Notes: generated from the letters alone by a model not told the origin. A stretch of 64,000 nt of DNA from Aldehydirespirator sp965200005 (GCA_965200005.1 OZ241331.1:1736001-1800000), one strand, 5' to 3'. Shown: positions 7,789 through 16,562, counted from the stretch's first letter. Numbers and translations: made by a program.

Positions 7789-8925
7789 GTGAAGACACGC
7801 ATCACAGAAATGCTTGGGATCGAGTTCCCGATCCTTGCCTTCAGCCATTGTCGTGACGTGGTCGCTGCAGTGTCGAGAGCTGGCGGGATGGGCGTGCTCG
7901 GTGCGGTCGCGCATTCGCCTGAGTCCCTAGACATTGATCTTGATTGGATCGAAGCCGAGGTTGGCGACCGGCCATACGGCGTTGATGTCATCATCCCGGC
8001 ATCCGTCGCTTCAGGTGGCGACTTCACACTCGATGACGTGCGTCGGCTGATCCCGCCGACACACATTGAGTTTGTTGATGACATCCTGGCTCGCTACGAC
8101 GTTCCCGCGCTTGAGCGTGACGAAGCCGGGTCGCTGACTTCCATAGGCACCCTCGGTGACACCACACCTTTCTCCGCTGGTGCTGCAGGCGCGCAGCTTG
8201 ATGTTGCTCTAGAACACCGAGCCAGTTTCGTTGCTAACGCCTTGGGGCCACCGCCACCCTCGATGATCGATGCTGTGAAGGGGGCTGGCCGCCTGGTTGG
8301 TGCTCTTGCGGGACGTGGCATTCACGCCGAGCGGCATGAGGCGGCTGGGGTGGACATCATCATCGCTCAGGGATACGAAGCGGGTGGTCACACCGGCGAG
8401 ATCGGCTCGATGGTGCTGATCCCCGAGATCGTTGACGCGGTGAGCGTTCCCGTGATGGGTGCTGGGGGCATCGGTCGGGGCCGCCAGATGGCCGCTGCCA
8501 TGGCGCTTGGGGCACAAGGTGTGTGGTGCGGTTCGGTGTGGCTCACCACCGCCGAAGCCGAGACGCATCCCGTCGTCAAGAACAAGATGCTCACCGCAAC
8601 CTCGGCTGACACGATCAGGTCACGTTCGCTGACCGGCAAGCCGGCGCGCATGCTCAAGTCGGCCTGGACAGAAGAGTGGCACAATCCCGACAACCCAGCC
8701 CCGCTTGGTATGCCGCTGCAGCCGGTGCTGACTCGTGAAGCGCAGCGGCGCATTGAAAGAGCAGCCCACAGAGCCGGATCGGGGGCTGAGAAACTGGCGA
8801 ACTACTTCGTTGGGCAGATAGTTGGCACCATGAACCAGACAAAGTCAAGTGCCCAAGTTGTGTTTGAGATGATTGAAGAGTTCATCGATGCGGTCGATTC
8901 GCTTGCCTCACGCCTGGAGCTATAG
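7789..8925 (+). CDS. Nitronate monooxygenase / 2-nitropropane dioxygenase family flavoprotein
   Basis: 378 residues forming an FMN-binding TIM barrel. The N-terminus ITEMLGIEFPILAF...VVAAVSRAGGMGVLGA is the family opening. The phosphate-binding part is IIIAQGYEAGGHTGEIGSMVLIPEIVDAV then VPVMGAGGIGRGRQMAAAMALGAQGVWCGSVWL. Members oxidise nitronates such as propionate-3-nitronate, and some act as enoyl-ACP reductases or dehydrogenases, so the exact substrate is open. The His usually found in EAGGHxG is present. Start is GTG. It is followed nine bases later by an aminotransferase gene, probably in one transcript. Confidence 0.88.
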   Translation: MKTRITEMLGIEFPILAFSHCRDVVAAVSRAGGMGVLGAVAHSPESLDIDLDWIEAEVGDRPYGVDVIIPASVASGGDFTLDDVRRLIPPTHIEFVDDILARYDVPALERDEAGSLTSIGTLGDTTPFSAGAAGAQLDVALEHRASFVANALGPPPPSMIDAVKGAGRLVGALAGRGIHAERHEAAGVDIIIAQGYEAGGHTGEIGSMVLIPEIVDAVSVPVMGAGGIGRGRQMAAAMALGAQGVWCGSVWLTTAEAETHPVVKNKMLTATSADTIRSRSLTGKPARMLKSAWTEEWHNPDNPAPLGMPLQPVLTREAQRRIERAAHRAGSGAEKLANYFVGQIVGTMNQTKSSAQVVFEMIEEFIDAVDSLASRLEL

Positions 8926-8934
8926 GAAGTAGCG

Positions 8935-10125
8935 ATGGCAGGCAGATACTTCGTTCAGAACCCGGGGCCCACAAACATTCCCGACCGGATCCTCGAGGCT
9001 TTCCGGCGTCCCGCAATCGACTTTGCCGACCCGGTGTTCATCGAACTCTCTGAGAGCGTTTGGGAGGATCTGCCCGAGATCTTCGGTGGTGCTGACGCCA
9101 TCGTGGTGCTGACCACAGTTGGTCATGGAGCCTGGGAGTCTGCGCTAACGAACACACTCGATCCTGACGATCTTGTGTTGATACCTGACTGTGGATTGTT
9201 CGGGCGGCGCTGGGCAATGATGGCGCGAGAGCTTGGTTACCGGGTGAAGATGACATCTGGAACCATGCGTGATGCGATCAATCCAGACGAGATCGCTGAC
9301 ATCCTCGCTGCTGACACTGCTCACGAAATACGCAATGTGTGTGTTGTTCACACCGAAACATCGACTGGCGCGGTTGCTGACCTGCAGGCGATCAGGGCAG
9401 CAATTGACTCAGCCGAACATCCAGCGCTCTATGTGGTAGATGCGGTGTGTTCTCTGGGCACCGAGACATTGCAGATGCGTGACTGGGGCATTGATGTTGT
9501 GATTGCGGCGTCTCAGAAGGGTTTGATGATGCCGCCCGGACTGTCGTTTTGTGCTTTGAGTGAGCGTGCCCTGGAGCGCAACCGTGCCTCGGCGACGCCT
9601 CGATTCCATCTCTCTTGGCAGCCTCGGTTTGGTAAGGGTCACGTGTATATGCGCTATGGGGGCACGCCTCCCGAACAGCACATGTTCGCCTTGCGTGAGT
9701 CCCTTGACATGATCGCCGAGTCTGGCGGGATCGAGGCGTCCATACATCGGCACAGCCGCTGGGCGGCTGCGGTTCATGCTGCCGTAGACGGTTGGGCGCA
9801 GAGGGGCCCCTGGGAGATCAACATTGCCGAACCAGCGCATCGAGCTTCAGCCATTACCTGTGTTCGTAGTGAACCGATAGAGGCAAACCCGTTAATTGCC
9901 ATGGCTCGTGATCGGTTCCGGGTGAGTGTTGGCTCGGGGATGATGACCGAGATGGAGAACCGGGCGTTCCGTGTGGGTCATCTGGGCGATCTCAATGAGC
10001 CGATGCTGATCGGTGCGCTAGGCGGATTGGAAACTGCGATGACGGTGCTGGGTTTGCCGCACGGCGACGGGTTACCTGCGGCGGTCGCCTCGCTGGCAGC
10101 GACCGCGGATGTTCCAACTCCCTAG
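8935..10125 (+). CDS. Class V aminotransferase, alanine/serine-glyoxylate aminotransferase family
   Basis: 396 residues. The opening QNPGPTNIPDRILEAF is typical of the alanine-glyoxylate/serine-glyoxylate group. The PLP aspartate lies in ALYVVDAVCSLGTETLQM, and the Schiff-base lysine is K195 in IAASQKGLMMPPG. The end of the large domain and the C-terminal domain (RFRVSVGSGMMTEMENRAFRVGHLGDL) are as expected. The family transfers amino groups between serine or alanine and glyoxylate or pyruvate, in photorespiration-like or C1 metabolism. An AGGAAG ribosome site precedes the ATG. It lies in one run with the acyl-CoA dehydrogenase and nitronate monooxygenase genes. Substrate specificity is not readable. 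Confidence 0.88.
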   Translation: MAGRYFVQNPGPTNIPDRILEAFRRPAIDFADPVFIELSESVWEDLPEIFGGADAIVVLTTVGHGAWESALTNTLDPDDLVLIPDCGLFGRRWAMMARELGYRVKMTSGTMRDAINPDEIADILAADTAHEIRNVCVVHTETSTGAVADLQAIRAAIDSAEHPALYVVDAVCSLGTETLQMRDWGIDVVIAASQKGLMMPPGLSFCALSERALERNRASATPRFHLSWQPRFGKGHVYMRYGGTPPEQHMFALRESLDMIAESGGIEASIHRHSRWAAAVHAAVDGWAQRGPWEINIAEPAHRASAITCVRSEPIEANPLIAMARDRFRVSVGSGMMTEMENRAFRVGHLGDLNEPMLIGALGGLETAMTVLGLPHGDGLPAAVASLAATADVPTP

Positions 10126-10141
10126 GCCGTCTTGGCTAGGG
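10120..10141. terminator. Hairpin between convergent aminotransferase and engB genes
   Basis: CCCTAGGCC (10120-10128) can pair with GGCTAGGG (10134-10141) across a 5-base loop, with one bulged base. It overlaps the stop codons of two convergent genes, a place where a bidirectional terminator is expected. No U-tract follows on either strand, so the call is tentative. Confidence 0.4.
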
Positions 10142-10732
10142 GGCGGCTAGGAGGGCGATCACCGCTGAGCGCAACTCGGCTATGCCCGCTCCTGTTGAGG
10201 CACTGACCCAGCGCACATCTGAGGCTTCAGTAGTGAGTCGAGAGGCAATTTGTTGACGGCGTGAACCTCGACGTGACGGTTTGACCTTGTCGGCTTTGGT
10301 CGCGACATAGGTGACGGGCAGCCCGTGATGGCTAAGCCAATGCCTTGTCTGCAAGTCGAGGTCTGTCGGGCCGATCGCCGCGTCGATGAGGTGCAGCACT
10401 CCCAGCAACGGTTCGCGATCTGCTAGGTAGTTCTCGATCATGCGACCCCAGCGGGCGGTTTCGGCCTTGGATGCTCTGGCGTAGCCGTAACCGGGGAGGT
10501 CAACTAGCAGCCGCGGCGGCACCTCGTTGCCGAGCGCATAGGCGTTGAGAAGTCGTGTTGCTCCCGGGGTCTTGGACGTACGCGCTAGCCCTTTGCGGTT
10601 TGCCAGAGCGTTCAACAGTGACGACTTGCCAACGTTAGATCGACCGACCAGCGCAATCTCTGATGCACTGTCTGGCATCGTGGCTGCCTTGCCAAACGAA
10701 CCAACAAATCGAAGCCGAAGTGGCGACGCCAT
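10136..10732 (-). CDS. engB: Ribosome biogenesis GTP-binding protein EngB (YihA/YsxC)
   Basis: 198 residues, exactly family size. The G1 loop GRSNVGKSSLLNAL lies near residues 30-43. Switch I is in TSKTPGATRLLN, G3 is DLPGYGYA, G4 is TKADK and G5 is in WVSASTGAG. EngB helps assemble the 50S subunit and is often essential. It stands last in a minus-strand run after guanine deaminase and haloalkane dehalogenase, with a 55-base gap to the dehalogenase stop, so it may have its own promoter. Confidence 0.95.
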   Translation of the reverse strand: MASPLRLRFVGSFGKAATMPDSASEIALVGRSNVGKSSLLNALANRKGLARTSKTPGATRLLNAYALGNEVPPRLLVDLPGYGYARASKAETARWGRMIENYLADREPLLGVLHLIDAAIGPTDLDLQTRHWLSHHGLPVTYVATKADKVKPSRRGSRRQQIASRLTTEASDVRWVSASTGAGIAELRSAVIALLAAP

Positions 10733-10787
10733 GCTTCGCGCCGCTGTGTGACTGGTGGGCTAGCTGTGGGTCGGTCGCGGCGGGCTG

Positions 10788-11729
10788 CTAGGTGAGCCAG
10801 GCGGCCATGGCTTCGGCGATGGCTGGGCCTTGATCCTCCTGTAGGAAATGGCTCGCGGGTTTGAACTGAGCATGTGGCTCCGACGCGGCACCAGGTATCC
10901 GCTTGGCGAAACCGGACTGCAGTCGACCGAGCACCGGGTCTTGAGGTGCCCAGAGGGTTAGCACCGGCTTGTTCCAACGTTCCAAGACGCTCCAGGCTTC
11001 ACGGTTCGCTGGAACCGCAGGATCATCGGGCGTCACCGGCACGAGCAGGGGGAACTGACGGGCCCCAGCCATGTACTCCTCGGAGGGGAACGGCGCACGA
11101 TATGCGTCTATTGTTGCGGGACTTAGTTCGGTCGCAGTCGCGTTGTCGACGAGACGGCCACAGTCGAGATACTCGACTTCCTGGCTAAAGCGGCGCCAGA
11201 AGTTAAAACCAGCACCGGGTGACTCGCCTTCAGGCAGTGCTGTGTTAGCGAGCATGAGCCGCTCGAAAGTGCCTGGGTTCTCGGCTGCAAGACGCAGACC
11301 GATAAGACCACCCCAGTCCTGACCGAACAGATGCAGAGGCCCGCCACTGTGCTCATTGGCCGTTGCCTCCACGAACTGTTTCAGCCACGCCACGTGACCT
11401 GCGTAGCTGTAAGCCTCACGCTCGGTTGGCTTGTCGGAGCGGCCGAAACCGATCAGATCGGGCACCAGCACCTGCAGCCCAGCATCGCTGAGCACCGGCA
11501 TCATATTGCGGTACAGGTACCCCCAGGTGGGCTCACCATGCAGCAACAACACCGTGCCATGCGTGGCAGTGTCGGGTGACGGGCCAGCAGTCACATAGGC
11601 CATCCGCAGACCCTCAATCGACACGTAATGAGGCTCGTAGTTGAAGTCGGAGTTCTCAATTGCCGCGAAACGCTCAGGTGGGGTGCGTACGAACGGAACC
11701 CCAGATGCAGTGGTGTGGATCTCGGTCAC
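10788..11729 (-). CDS. Haloalkane dehalogenase (alpha/beta hydrolase, subfamily I type)
   Basis: 313 residues. The oxyanion segment HGEPTWGYLYRN, the DLIGFGRSDKP strand, and the nucleophile elbow HLFGQDWGG with Asp138 in place of Ser identify a haloalkane dehalogenase of the DhlA/DhmA type. Trp139 next to the nucleophile supplies a halide contact. The second acid lies in LTLWAPQDPVLG and the catalytic His in PASHFLQED. The enzyme cleaves carbon-halogen bonds to give an alcohol and halide. The start ATG overlaps the stop of the guanine deaminase gene by four bases (ATGA), so the two are translationally coupled. Epoxide hydrolase is the only close alternative, but the HGEPTW-Asp-Trp combination favours a dehalogenase. 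Confidence 0.85.
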   Translation of the reverse strand: MTEIHTTASGVPFVRTPPERFAAIENSDFNYEPHYVSIEGLRMAYVTAGPSPDTATHGTVLLLHGEPTWGYLYRNMMPVLSDAGLQVLVPDLIGFGRSDKPTEREAYSYAGHVAWLKQFVEATANEHSGGPLHLFGQDWGGLIGLRLAAENPGTFERLMLANTALPEGESPGAGFNFWRRFSQEVEYLDCGRLVDNATATELSPATIDAYRAPFPSEEYMAGARQFPLLVPVTPDDPAVPANREAWSVLERWNKPVLTLWAPQDPVLGRLQSGFAKRIPGAASEPHAQFKPASHFLQEDQGPAIAEAMAAWLT

Positions 11730-13090
11730 CCCTTGACGCTAGAGCCGTTGACCCACACCCTGGTGATGTCATCAGGTGTCGCTAGTCGCACCACCTTCTC
11801 AAAGATGCGTTCTTCGTCGTCAAGCCCATCCCAGATTCGGATCATCCCTCCGGGCCGATCTGTGCGCACGACGATGGCATCGAACTGGTTGCCCGGCTTG
11901 AGCACCCCGACAGGCAGGCCCAGAACTTCGGCACCGCCTGCGGTTGCTAACCAGAACGCGGTGACCGTATTGATCCGCGAATTGGCGACACCTCGTGAGG
12001 CTGGATGTATCGCTGGATCGACACCGTCTTCAAGCATCCGTGACACGGTGACTGCGTCCTGGCAGACCCCGAGCAGCCCCGGGCGTGATCCACCGGCGAT
12101 GTCAGTGCCGAGCCCGACTCGCATGCCCGCCTTTAGTGCCCGTCGAACCCCAAAGACCGCATTCGCGAAGTAAGAGTTTGAAAGGGGGCAGTGAGCGACG
12201 CCCGAGCCTCGATCGGCCAATAGCGACATGTCGGTGTCGCTGAGGTGATCGGAGTGAGCCATCACGCTGTGGTCTCGCGTCAACCCGAAGCGCGCCAGAG
12301 CGGTGGCGTCGCTGGTGCCGAAACGCTCATGGGCATAGCCGGCGTGCCAATCCGATTCGGTGCAATGCGTCTGGGTTGGCGTGCCTGTAGCTGCCGCAAG
12401 TTCGCCGAGGCCCTCAAGTAGGGCGTCGCTGCAGGCTGGGGCAAATCTCGGTGTGACAATCGGCTTCACGAGTGGGCTGGCGAGCGCGTCGATGGCCTCA
12501 ATCGAGGTTGCAGAGGCTGCGACGCCTGCTGACGCGCTGGCGTCGCGGTACCACTCGGGTGTTCCCTCGGGGTGATCCATCGCTACCCGGCCGACGAACG
12601 CTCGCTGGCCGTGACGCACACATGCCTTCGCCAGGGCTGTAGTCGCCGGGGTGTGTAGTGACGAGTAGTACACCGCCGTGGTTGTGCCGGCTGCTAGCAG
12701 GCTTGTAACCAGGTCATCCCAAACAACCTCAGCAAAGGCAAGGTCGCTATAGCGGGCCTCAAGTGGGAATGTGTACTTGAACAGCCACCGTTCGAGCGGC
12801 AGATCCAGACCCGTCCCAAGCTGAGGCCACTGCGGCGCATGCACATGAAGATCGACGAGCCCCGGAAGCAGCAAATGTGACTCGCCGAGGGTGACGTGTT
12901 CGCTGGCACGCTCAGCGGCTCGCGTTGCTGCTGCAGTGCCTTCGACGGTGCCGTGATCGTGGACAGCAGAAATGCAACCTGTGTTGTCAACCTCAACAGT
13001 GACATCAACAACCTCAAGCCGGTCAGCCACGGGAGTCTGAAACAGCTTCCCAGTAACCGCCAACCCCATCGCCCCGAACTTACTCGCCAC
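11726..13090 (-). CDS. guaD: Guanine deaminase, amidohydrolase superfamily
   Basis: 454 residues. The metal ligands are in PGLVDLHVHAPQWPQ (HxH), THCTESDWH, MAHSDHLSD and GLGTDIAGGSR (Asp). The sequence HAPQWPQLGTGLDLPLERWLFKYTFPLEARY is specific for guanine deaminase, which converts guanine to xanthine with a zinc-activated water. The first ATG (13090) gives MASKFGAMGLAV; a start at 13069 (MGLAV) is equally likely. The downstream dehalogenase gene overlaps its stop by four bases. With the GMP-reductase-like enzyme at 5.4 kb it suggests active purine salvage or use of purines as a nitrogen source. Confidence 0.9.
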   Translation of the reverse strand: MASKFGAMGLAVTGKLFQTPVADRLEVVDVTVEVDNTGCISAVHDHGTVEGTAAATRAAERASEHVTLGESHLLLPGLVDLHVHAPQWPQLGTGLDLPLERWLFKYTFPLEARYSDLAFAEVVWDDLVTSLLAAGTTTAVYYSSLHTPATTALAKACVRHGQRAFVGRVAMDHPEGTPEWYRDASASAGVAASATSIEAIDALASPLVKPIVTPRFAPACSDALLEGLGELAAATGTPTQTHCTESDWHAGYAHERFGTSDATALARFGLTRDHSVMAHSDHLSDTDMSLLADRGSGVAHCPLSNSYFANAVFGVRRALKAGMRVGLGTDIAGGSRPGLLGVCQDAVTVSRMLEDGVDPAIHPASRGVANSRINTVTAFWLATAGGAEVLGLPVGVLKPGNQFDAIVVRTDRPGGMIRIWDGLDDEERIFEKVVRLATPDDITRVWVNGSSVKG

Positions 13091-13138
13091 CGCGCTGCGC
13101 CACTATGAATCAAAAGACTCATGAGGCGTCCATGAATC

Positions 13139-13166
13139 TTGTGCATTTGTGTTACACTGAGATAAT
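13139..13166 (+). promoter_or_regulatory. Sigma-70-like promoter for the 13281 gene
   Basis: A -35-like TTGTGC at 13139-13144 is followed after 16 bases by a near-consensus -10 GATAAT at 13161-13166, in a locally AT-rich stretch. It points to the right, toward the orphan gene starting at about 13281 (or 13188). It is one of the few sites in the window with this composition. Confidence 0.5.
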
Positions 13167-13280
13167 TGAGGATAGCTTTGCGGGTTAGTGCTTAGGGTTA
13201 CGGCGGTTGGGGTTTGTTGCGAACTTGGTGAGCACGTGACGGCGCGGTGGCGAGTATGTCGGTACATCCCGATTCCGACA

Positions 13281-13763
13281 ATGAAGTACTCGTTGACTAA
13301 TCCGAGCTTGTCTCGATTGCTGTTTGGTCGTTTAGTTCGGGCAATTCGCCTGTCGCAATACCGGCGACCGCTGTTCGTGACTTACGGAATGGTGCGCAAT
13401 CGGAGGCTCAACATCAATTTCAAGGAGTTTGCGGATCTGAGCGACGGCCGACGGGTGACCGTGCGTAGTGACTACGGGACTGGCTGGAGTTGGCACGAGT
13501 ATCCGTTCTCATACGAGCAACCCCTGATCAAGGAGATTGAGATCTTCTTCAAGCAGTACGAGCAGGACGAGCCGACAACGCCTGAAGACGTTGTGGAGCG
13601 AATCCGCTCTCGACATGGGATTGACGTTGACAGGGACTCAGTAGCTCACGCGCAACGTGCGCCACTGCTGATTGAGTTGAGTCCTCGGTTTCGGGAGGTT
13701 GTACGACCGCCCAAGAGGATCCGTCGCCAGTGGCTTGTTGGGCCTCGTCGGACTCCGGCCTAG
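13281..13763 (+). CDS. Hypothetical protein, no recognised family
   Basis: About 160 residues from ATG 13281; the frame is open from 13188, which would add 31 Cys-containing residues. I do not recognise it. It is basic, with a central region rich in aromatic residues (RSDYGTGWSWHEYPFSYEQ) and an amphipathic segment (PLIKEIEIFFKQYEQDE), then a basic tail. No signal peptide or membrane segment is seen. It has its own AT-rich promoter and is flanked by genes on the opposite strand, so it is a single-gene unit of possible foreign origin. It converges on pcm. Confidence 0.55.
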   Translation: MKYSLTNPSLSRLLFGRLVRAIRLSQYRRPLFVTYGMVRNRRLNINFKEFADLSDGRRVTVRSDYGTGWSWHEYPFSYEQPLIKEIEIFFKQYEQDEPTTPEDVVERIRSRHGIDVDRDSVAHAQRAPLLIELSPRFREVVRPPKRIRRQWLVGPRRTPA

Positions 13764-13773
13764 GTCGGAGCGG

Positions 13774-14448
13774 TTAGCGAGGGAAGCCGTGTTGGCCGAT
13801 TAGTGGAACGAATCGAACTGCCGTGATCCGTTCAGCATGAAAGTCATCTGGAGACTCCGGGCCGGGACTCTCGGTCCGGAGTCTCCGCGTGTAGCGGACA
13901 AGGTCTTGGCGACCCCGGCGTGAACCGACGGGCATCACAAGGTGGGCCCCATTAGCTAGCTGCGAAAGCAACGGTGGGGGAGGCTCTGGGCCTGCCGCAG
14001 TAACGACGATGGCGTCATAAGGCGCGCCCTCAGGCCATCCAAGCGTTCCGTCACCAACAACGACGGTGACGTTGTTGCACCCCTGAGATTCCAAGGTGCG
14101 GTGGGCTCGACGAGCCAACACAGGCAGCCGCTCAATCGAGGTCACCCGTGCTGCAAGCGATGCCAGCACCGCTGCGCCGTAACCCGAGCCAGTACCGACT
14201 TCCAGCACATGATCGGTTGGCTCAATACGAGCAGCCTCGGCCATCATTGCCACCATCGCCGGCTGTGAAATCGTCTGGCCTTCGCCGATAGGTAGCGGCC
14301 CGTCGTCCAACGCAGAGCTGCGCAGACCCTTTGGCACAAAGCTCTGCCTGTCCACCGATCCCACAGCGGTCAGCACCGCTTCGTCGCTGACACCATGAAG
14401 CCGCGCCTGGCGAACCAGCAAAGAGAGCCGACTAGCCGGCTTCGGCAT
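13774..14448 (-). CDS. pcm: Protein-L-isoaspartate O-methyltransferase
   Basis: 224 residues. The family-specific segment GEGQTISQPAMVAMM is followed by the SAM-binding motif I, VLEVGTGSGYGAAVLA, then YDAIVVTAAGPEPPPPLLSQL and LVMPVGSRRGRQDLV. The enzyme methylates isoaspartyl residues so that damaged proteins can be repaired. Its ATG overlaps the stop of the threonine aldolase gene by one base (TGATG), so translation is coupled. It is the last gene in the DUF2277 - YczE-like - aldolase - pcm chain. Confidence 0.93.
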   Translation of the reverse strand: MPKPASRLSLLVRQARLHGVSDEAVLTAVGSVDRQSFVPKGLRSSALDDGPLPIGEGQTISQPAMVAMMAEAARIEPTDHVLEVGTGSGYGAAVLASLAARVTSIERLPVLARRAHRTLESQGCNNVTVVVGDGTLGWPEGAPYDAIVVTAAGPEPPPPLLSQLANGAHLVMPVGSRRGRQDLVRYTRRLRTESPGPESPDDFHAERITAVRFVPLIGQHGFPR

Positions 14449-15476
14449 CAGCAGAGCAAGTCAGCGAAGGCCTCGATCGCCACTTCAATGTCGGCTGCAG
14501 ACACATCCATATGGGTCACCAAGCGCGATCGACAGTCGTGCCAGCTCGTGAGCAGACCGCGCTGTTTGAACTCAGCCTGGAACCACTCGTCGCTGGGTTG
14601 ATCGGATGCTCCGAGCCGACCGTCGGTGACAGTGATGAACACCATGTTCGTGTCACACGAGTCGATCTTGATGCCCTCAATCGCTCCAAGGCCTTCAGCA
14701 AGACGTGCGGCGTTGAGGTGATCGTCCGCTAGGCGCTCGATGTTGTTGGCCACCGCATGAATGCCGGCTGCTGCGACAATGCCGCTCTGGCGCATGCCGC
14801 CACCAAGCAACTTGCGCCACTTATGGGCCTCATCGACGAAGCCAGCAGAACCCGCAACAACTGATCCCATTGGCGTTCCCAGCCCTTTCGACAGGCACAC
14901 CGACACCGTGTCGAACGGCTCAGCCACCGCCGCTGGTGAAACCCCGAGCGCGACTGCAGCGTTCCACAAGCGGGCACCGTCGAGGTGATGAGCAAGTCCG
15001 TTGCGCGAAGCCATAGACGCCGACTCCCGCGTCGCCGCAAGACTCAACACCTTGCCGTCCATCGTGTTCTCCAAGCACAGCAGCCGAGTGCGAGCGAAGT
15101 GATGATCGGGTGGCTTAATTGAGGCCTCGGCCGCTACGAGATCGAGCATGCCATCTTCAAGAAACGGCACCGGCTGGGGCTGAATCGAACCGAGCACGGC
15201 CGCGCCACCACCCTCATACATATAGGTGTGGGCATGGTTGCCGACGATGTACTCATCGCCCCGGCCGCAGTGAGCCATCAGCGCACACAAGTTGCCCTGG
15301 GTGCCACTTGTCACGAACAGCGCCGCTTCCTTGCCAAGCAGATCAGCAACCATGTCCTGGAGGGCATTCGCGGTCGGGTCTTCGCCGTAGACGTCGTCGC
15401 CGACATCAGCTTCGGCCATCGCCTGTCGCATCGCTGCGGTGGGTTTGGTGACGGTGTCAGAACGCAGGTCGATCAC
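14448..15476 (-). CDS. ltaE: Low-specificity L-threonine aldolase
   Basis: 342 residues from the GTG at 15476. The fold-type I PLP enzyme opening is VIDLRSDTVTKPTAAMRQAM, followed by GDDVYGEDPTANALQ, and by HHLDGARLWNAAVALG, which holds the PLP aspartate. The PLP lysine is in SVCLSKGLGTPMGSV. These are diagnostic for threonine aldolases, which cleave threonine or allo-threonine to glycine and acetaldehyde. The frame is open to 15554, but that would overlap the upstream gene by 55 bases, and homology begins exactly at VIDLRSD, so I chose 15476. It overlaps pcm by one base. Confidence 0.9.
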   Translation of the reverse strand: MIDLRSDTVTKPTAAMRQAMAEADVGDDVYGEDPTANALQDMVADLLGKEAALFVTSGTQGNLCALMAHCGRGDEYIVGNHAHTYMYEGGGAAVLGSIQPQPVPFLEDGMLDLVAAEASIKPPDHHFARTRLLCLENTMDGKVLSLAATRESASMASRNGLAHHLDGARLWNAAVALGVSPAAVAEPFDTVSVCLSKGLGTPMGSVVAGSAGFVDEAHKWRKLLGGGMRQSGIVAAAGIHAVANNIERLADDHLNAARLAEGLGAIEGIKIDSCDTNMVFITVTDGRLGASDQPSDEWFQAEFKQRGLLTSWHDCRSRLVTHMDVSAADIEVAIEAFADLLC

Positions 15477-15498
15477 GCCAACTGAGGCTATTGGAACT

Positions 15499-16179
15499 TT
15501 AGACCCCCGTCTTTTGGCTTTGGCTGCTGGTGCCCAGAGCGTCAAACACGTCAATCCAGCGCGACGGGATCTCGGGGCGAGCGAACCACTTCATGGCGAT
15601 ATTGACCGCCGGGCCGATGACAACCAGCCAGTAGAGCGTCCCCCAACCGACCTTGCCCCCGAGGAACGCACCAATGATGAATGGCACCGCTTCGATAATG
15701 AAGCGGCCCAGCCAGATGGGAATGCCACGCCTGTACATGGCGGTCATCACCCCGTCACGAGGCCCCGGACCGAGCTTGACACCCAAGTACAAGCCCGATC
15801 CGAACGCGACGAGGAGTGGACTCGCAAGCGTCATGGCGACCTTCGCAGCGACAGCTTCAGGTGTGTCGACCAGGATCAGGGTTGCATCGGTTGCTGCGCC
15901 GATGATCAGGCCGTTCAACAGCGTCCCGAAGCCGACCGGTTCCCGAAACAGAACTAGGCCAATCACAAGAGCCACACCGGTGAGCACTGTGACCGTGCCG
16001 ACCGTGAGCGGTGTGTGCAGTGAGACGCCCACATGGAAAACGGTCCAGGGGCCCTGGCCTTGAGCCCCTTGAACTACAAGGCCAAGTCCCACGCCGAACA
16101 CGACCAGTCCTACAACCAACTGTGGAGTTCGCCGCAGGACCTCCCCTAAGTGACCTGCCCTTTGCCGGGTTACCGGCAC
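15499..16179 (-). CDS. YczE/YyaS/YitT-like integral membrane protein
   Basis: 226 residues with about five hydrophobic segments: LVVGLVVFGVGLGLVVQG, GTVTVLTGVALVIGLVLF, an alanine-rich one near 90, ASPLLVAFGSGLYLGVKLG, and WGTLYWLVVIGPAVNIAM. The short sequence LGPGPRDGVMTAMYRRG is typical of the YczE group. Some of these genes sit beside MocR regulators, but none is present here. Transport or membrane function is unknown. The GTG start overlaps the stop of the upstream DUF2277 gene by one base (TAGTG). Confidence 0.75.
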   Translation of the reverse strand: MPVTRQRAGHLGEVLRRTPQLVVGLVVFGVGLGLVVQGAQGQGPWTVFHVGVSLHTPLTVGTVTVLTGVALVIGLVLFREPVGFGTLLNGLIIGAATDATLILVDTPEAVAAKVAMTLASPLLVAFGSGLYLGVKLGPGPRDGVMTAMYRRGIPIWLGRFIIEAVPFIIGAFLGGKVGWGTLYWLVVIGPAVNIAMKWFARPEIPSRWIDVFDALGTSSQSQKTGV

Positions 16180-16562
16180 TACGGATTCAACGCGGGAAAC
16201 TCTGGGCCCTGAGCGCCGATCTCGACCATCCCGATGCTGTGCTCTCTGTGTGTGACTCGCGGTGTAGTTGGCCTGCGGATTAGGTGGACGTTTGCGGTGG
16301 CGACGGTCGCTGATGATGTTCGGGCGAGGCGTCGCAGAGGTGGCTCGCTTCGTGGCGGGACACGTCTTGGAGGCAAGGCTGCTAGCAACTCCGTGGTGGC
16401 CTCAGCGACGACCATCACCGCCCGCTCAAATGCCGCTTCGGTGTTCCGAGAGGTCTTCTGGACGCCGCTCACTTTGCGCACATATTGGCGCGCAGCGGCG
16501 ACCGTCTCTTCGGGGGTTGCCGGAGGCTGCAGTCCCCGCAACATGGTGATATTGCGACACAT
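16179..16562 (-). CDS. DUF2277 family protein
   Basis: 127 residues beginning at the ATG 16562 (MCRNITMLRGLQPPATPEETVAAARQ...). MCRNI, the helix with RQYVRKVSGVQKTSRNTEAAFERAV, and the segment AEATTELLAALPPRR are the DUF2277 pattern; family members are usually about 90 residues, so this copy has a C-terminal extension of about 35. The open frame runs upstream to 17054 across the opposite-strand mscR gene, but homology starts at the internal Met, so the longer version is rejected. Function unknown. It begins a four-gene minus-strand chain and is divergent from mscR, with 159 bases between the starts. Confidence 0.75.
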   Translation of the reverse strand: MCRNITMLRGLQPPATPEETVAAARQYVRKVSGVQKTSRNTEAAFERAVMVVAEATTELLAALPPRRVPPRSEPPLRRLARTSSATVATANVHLIRRPTTPRVTHREHSIGMVEIGAQGPEFPALNP

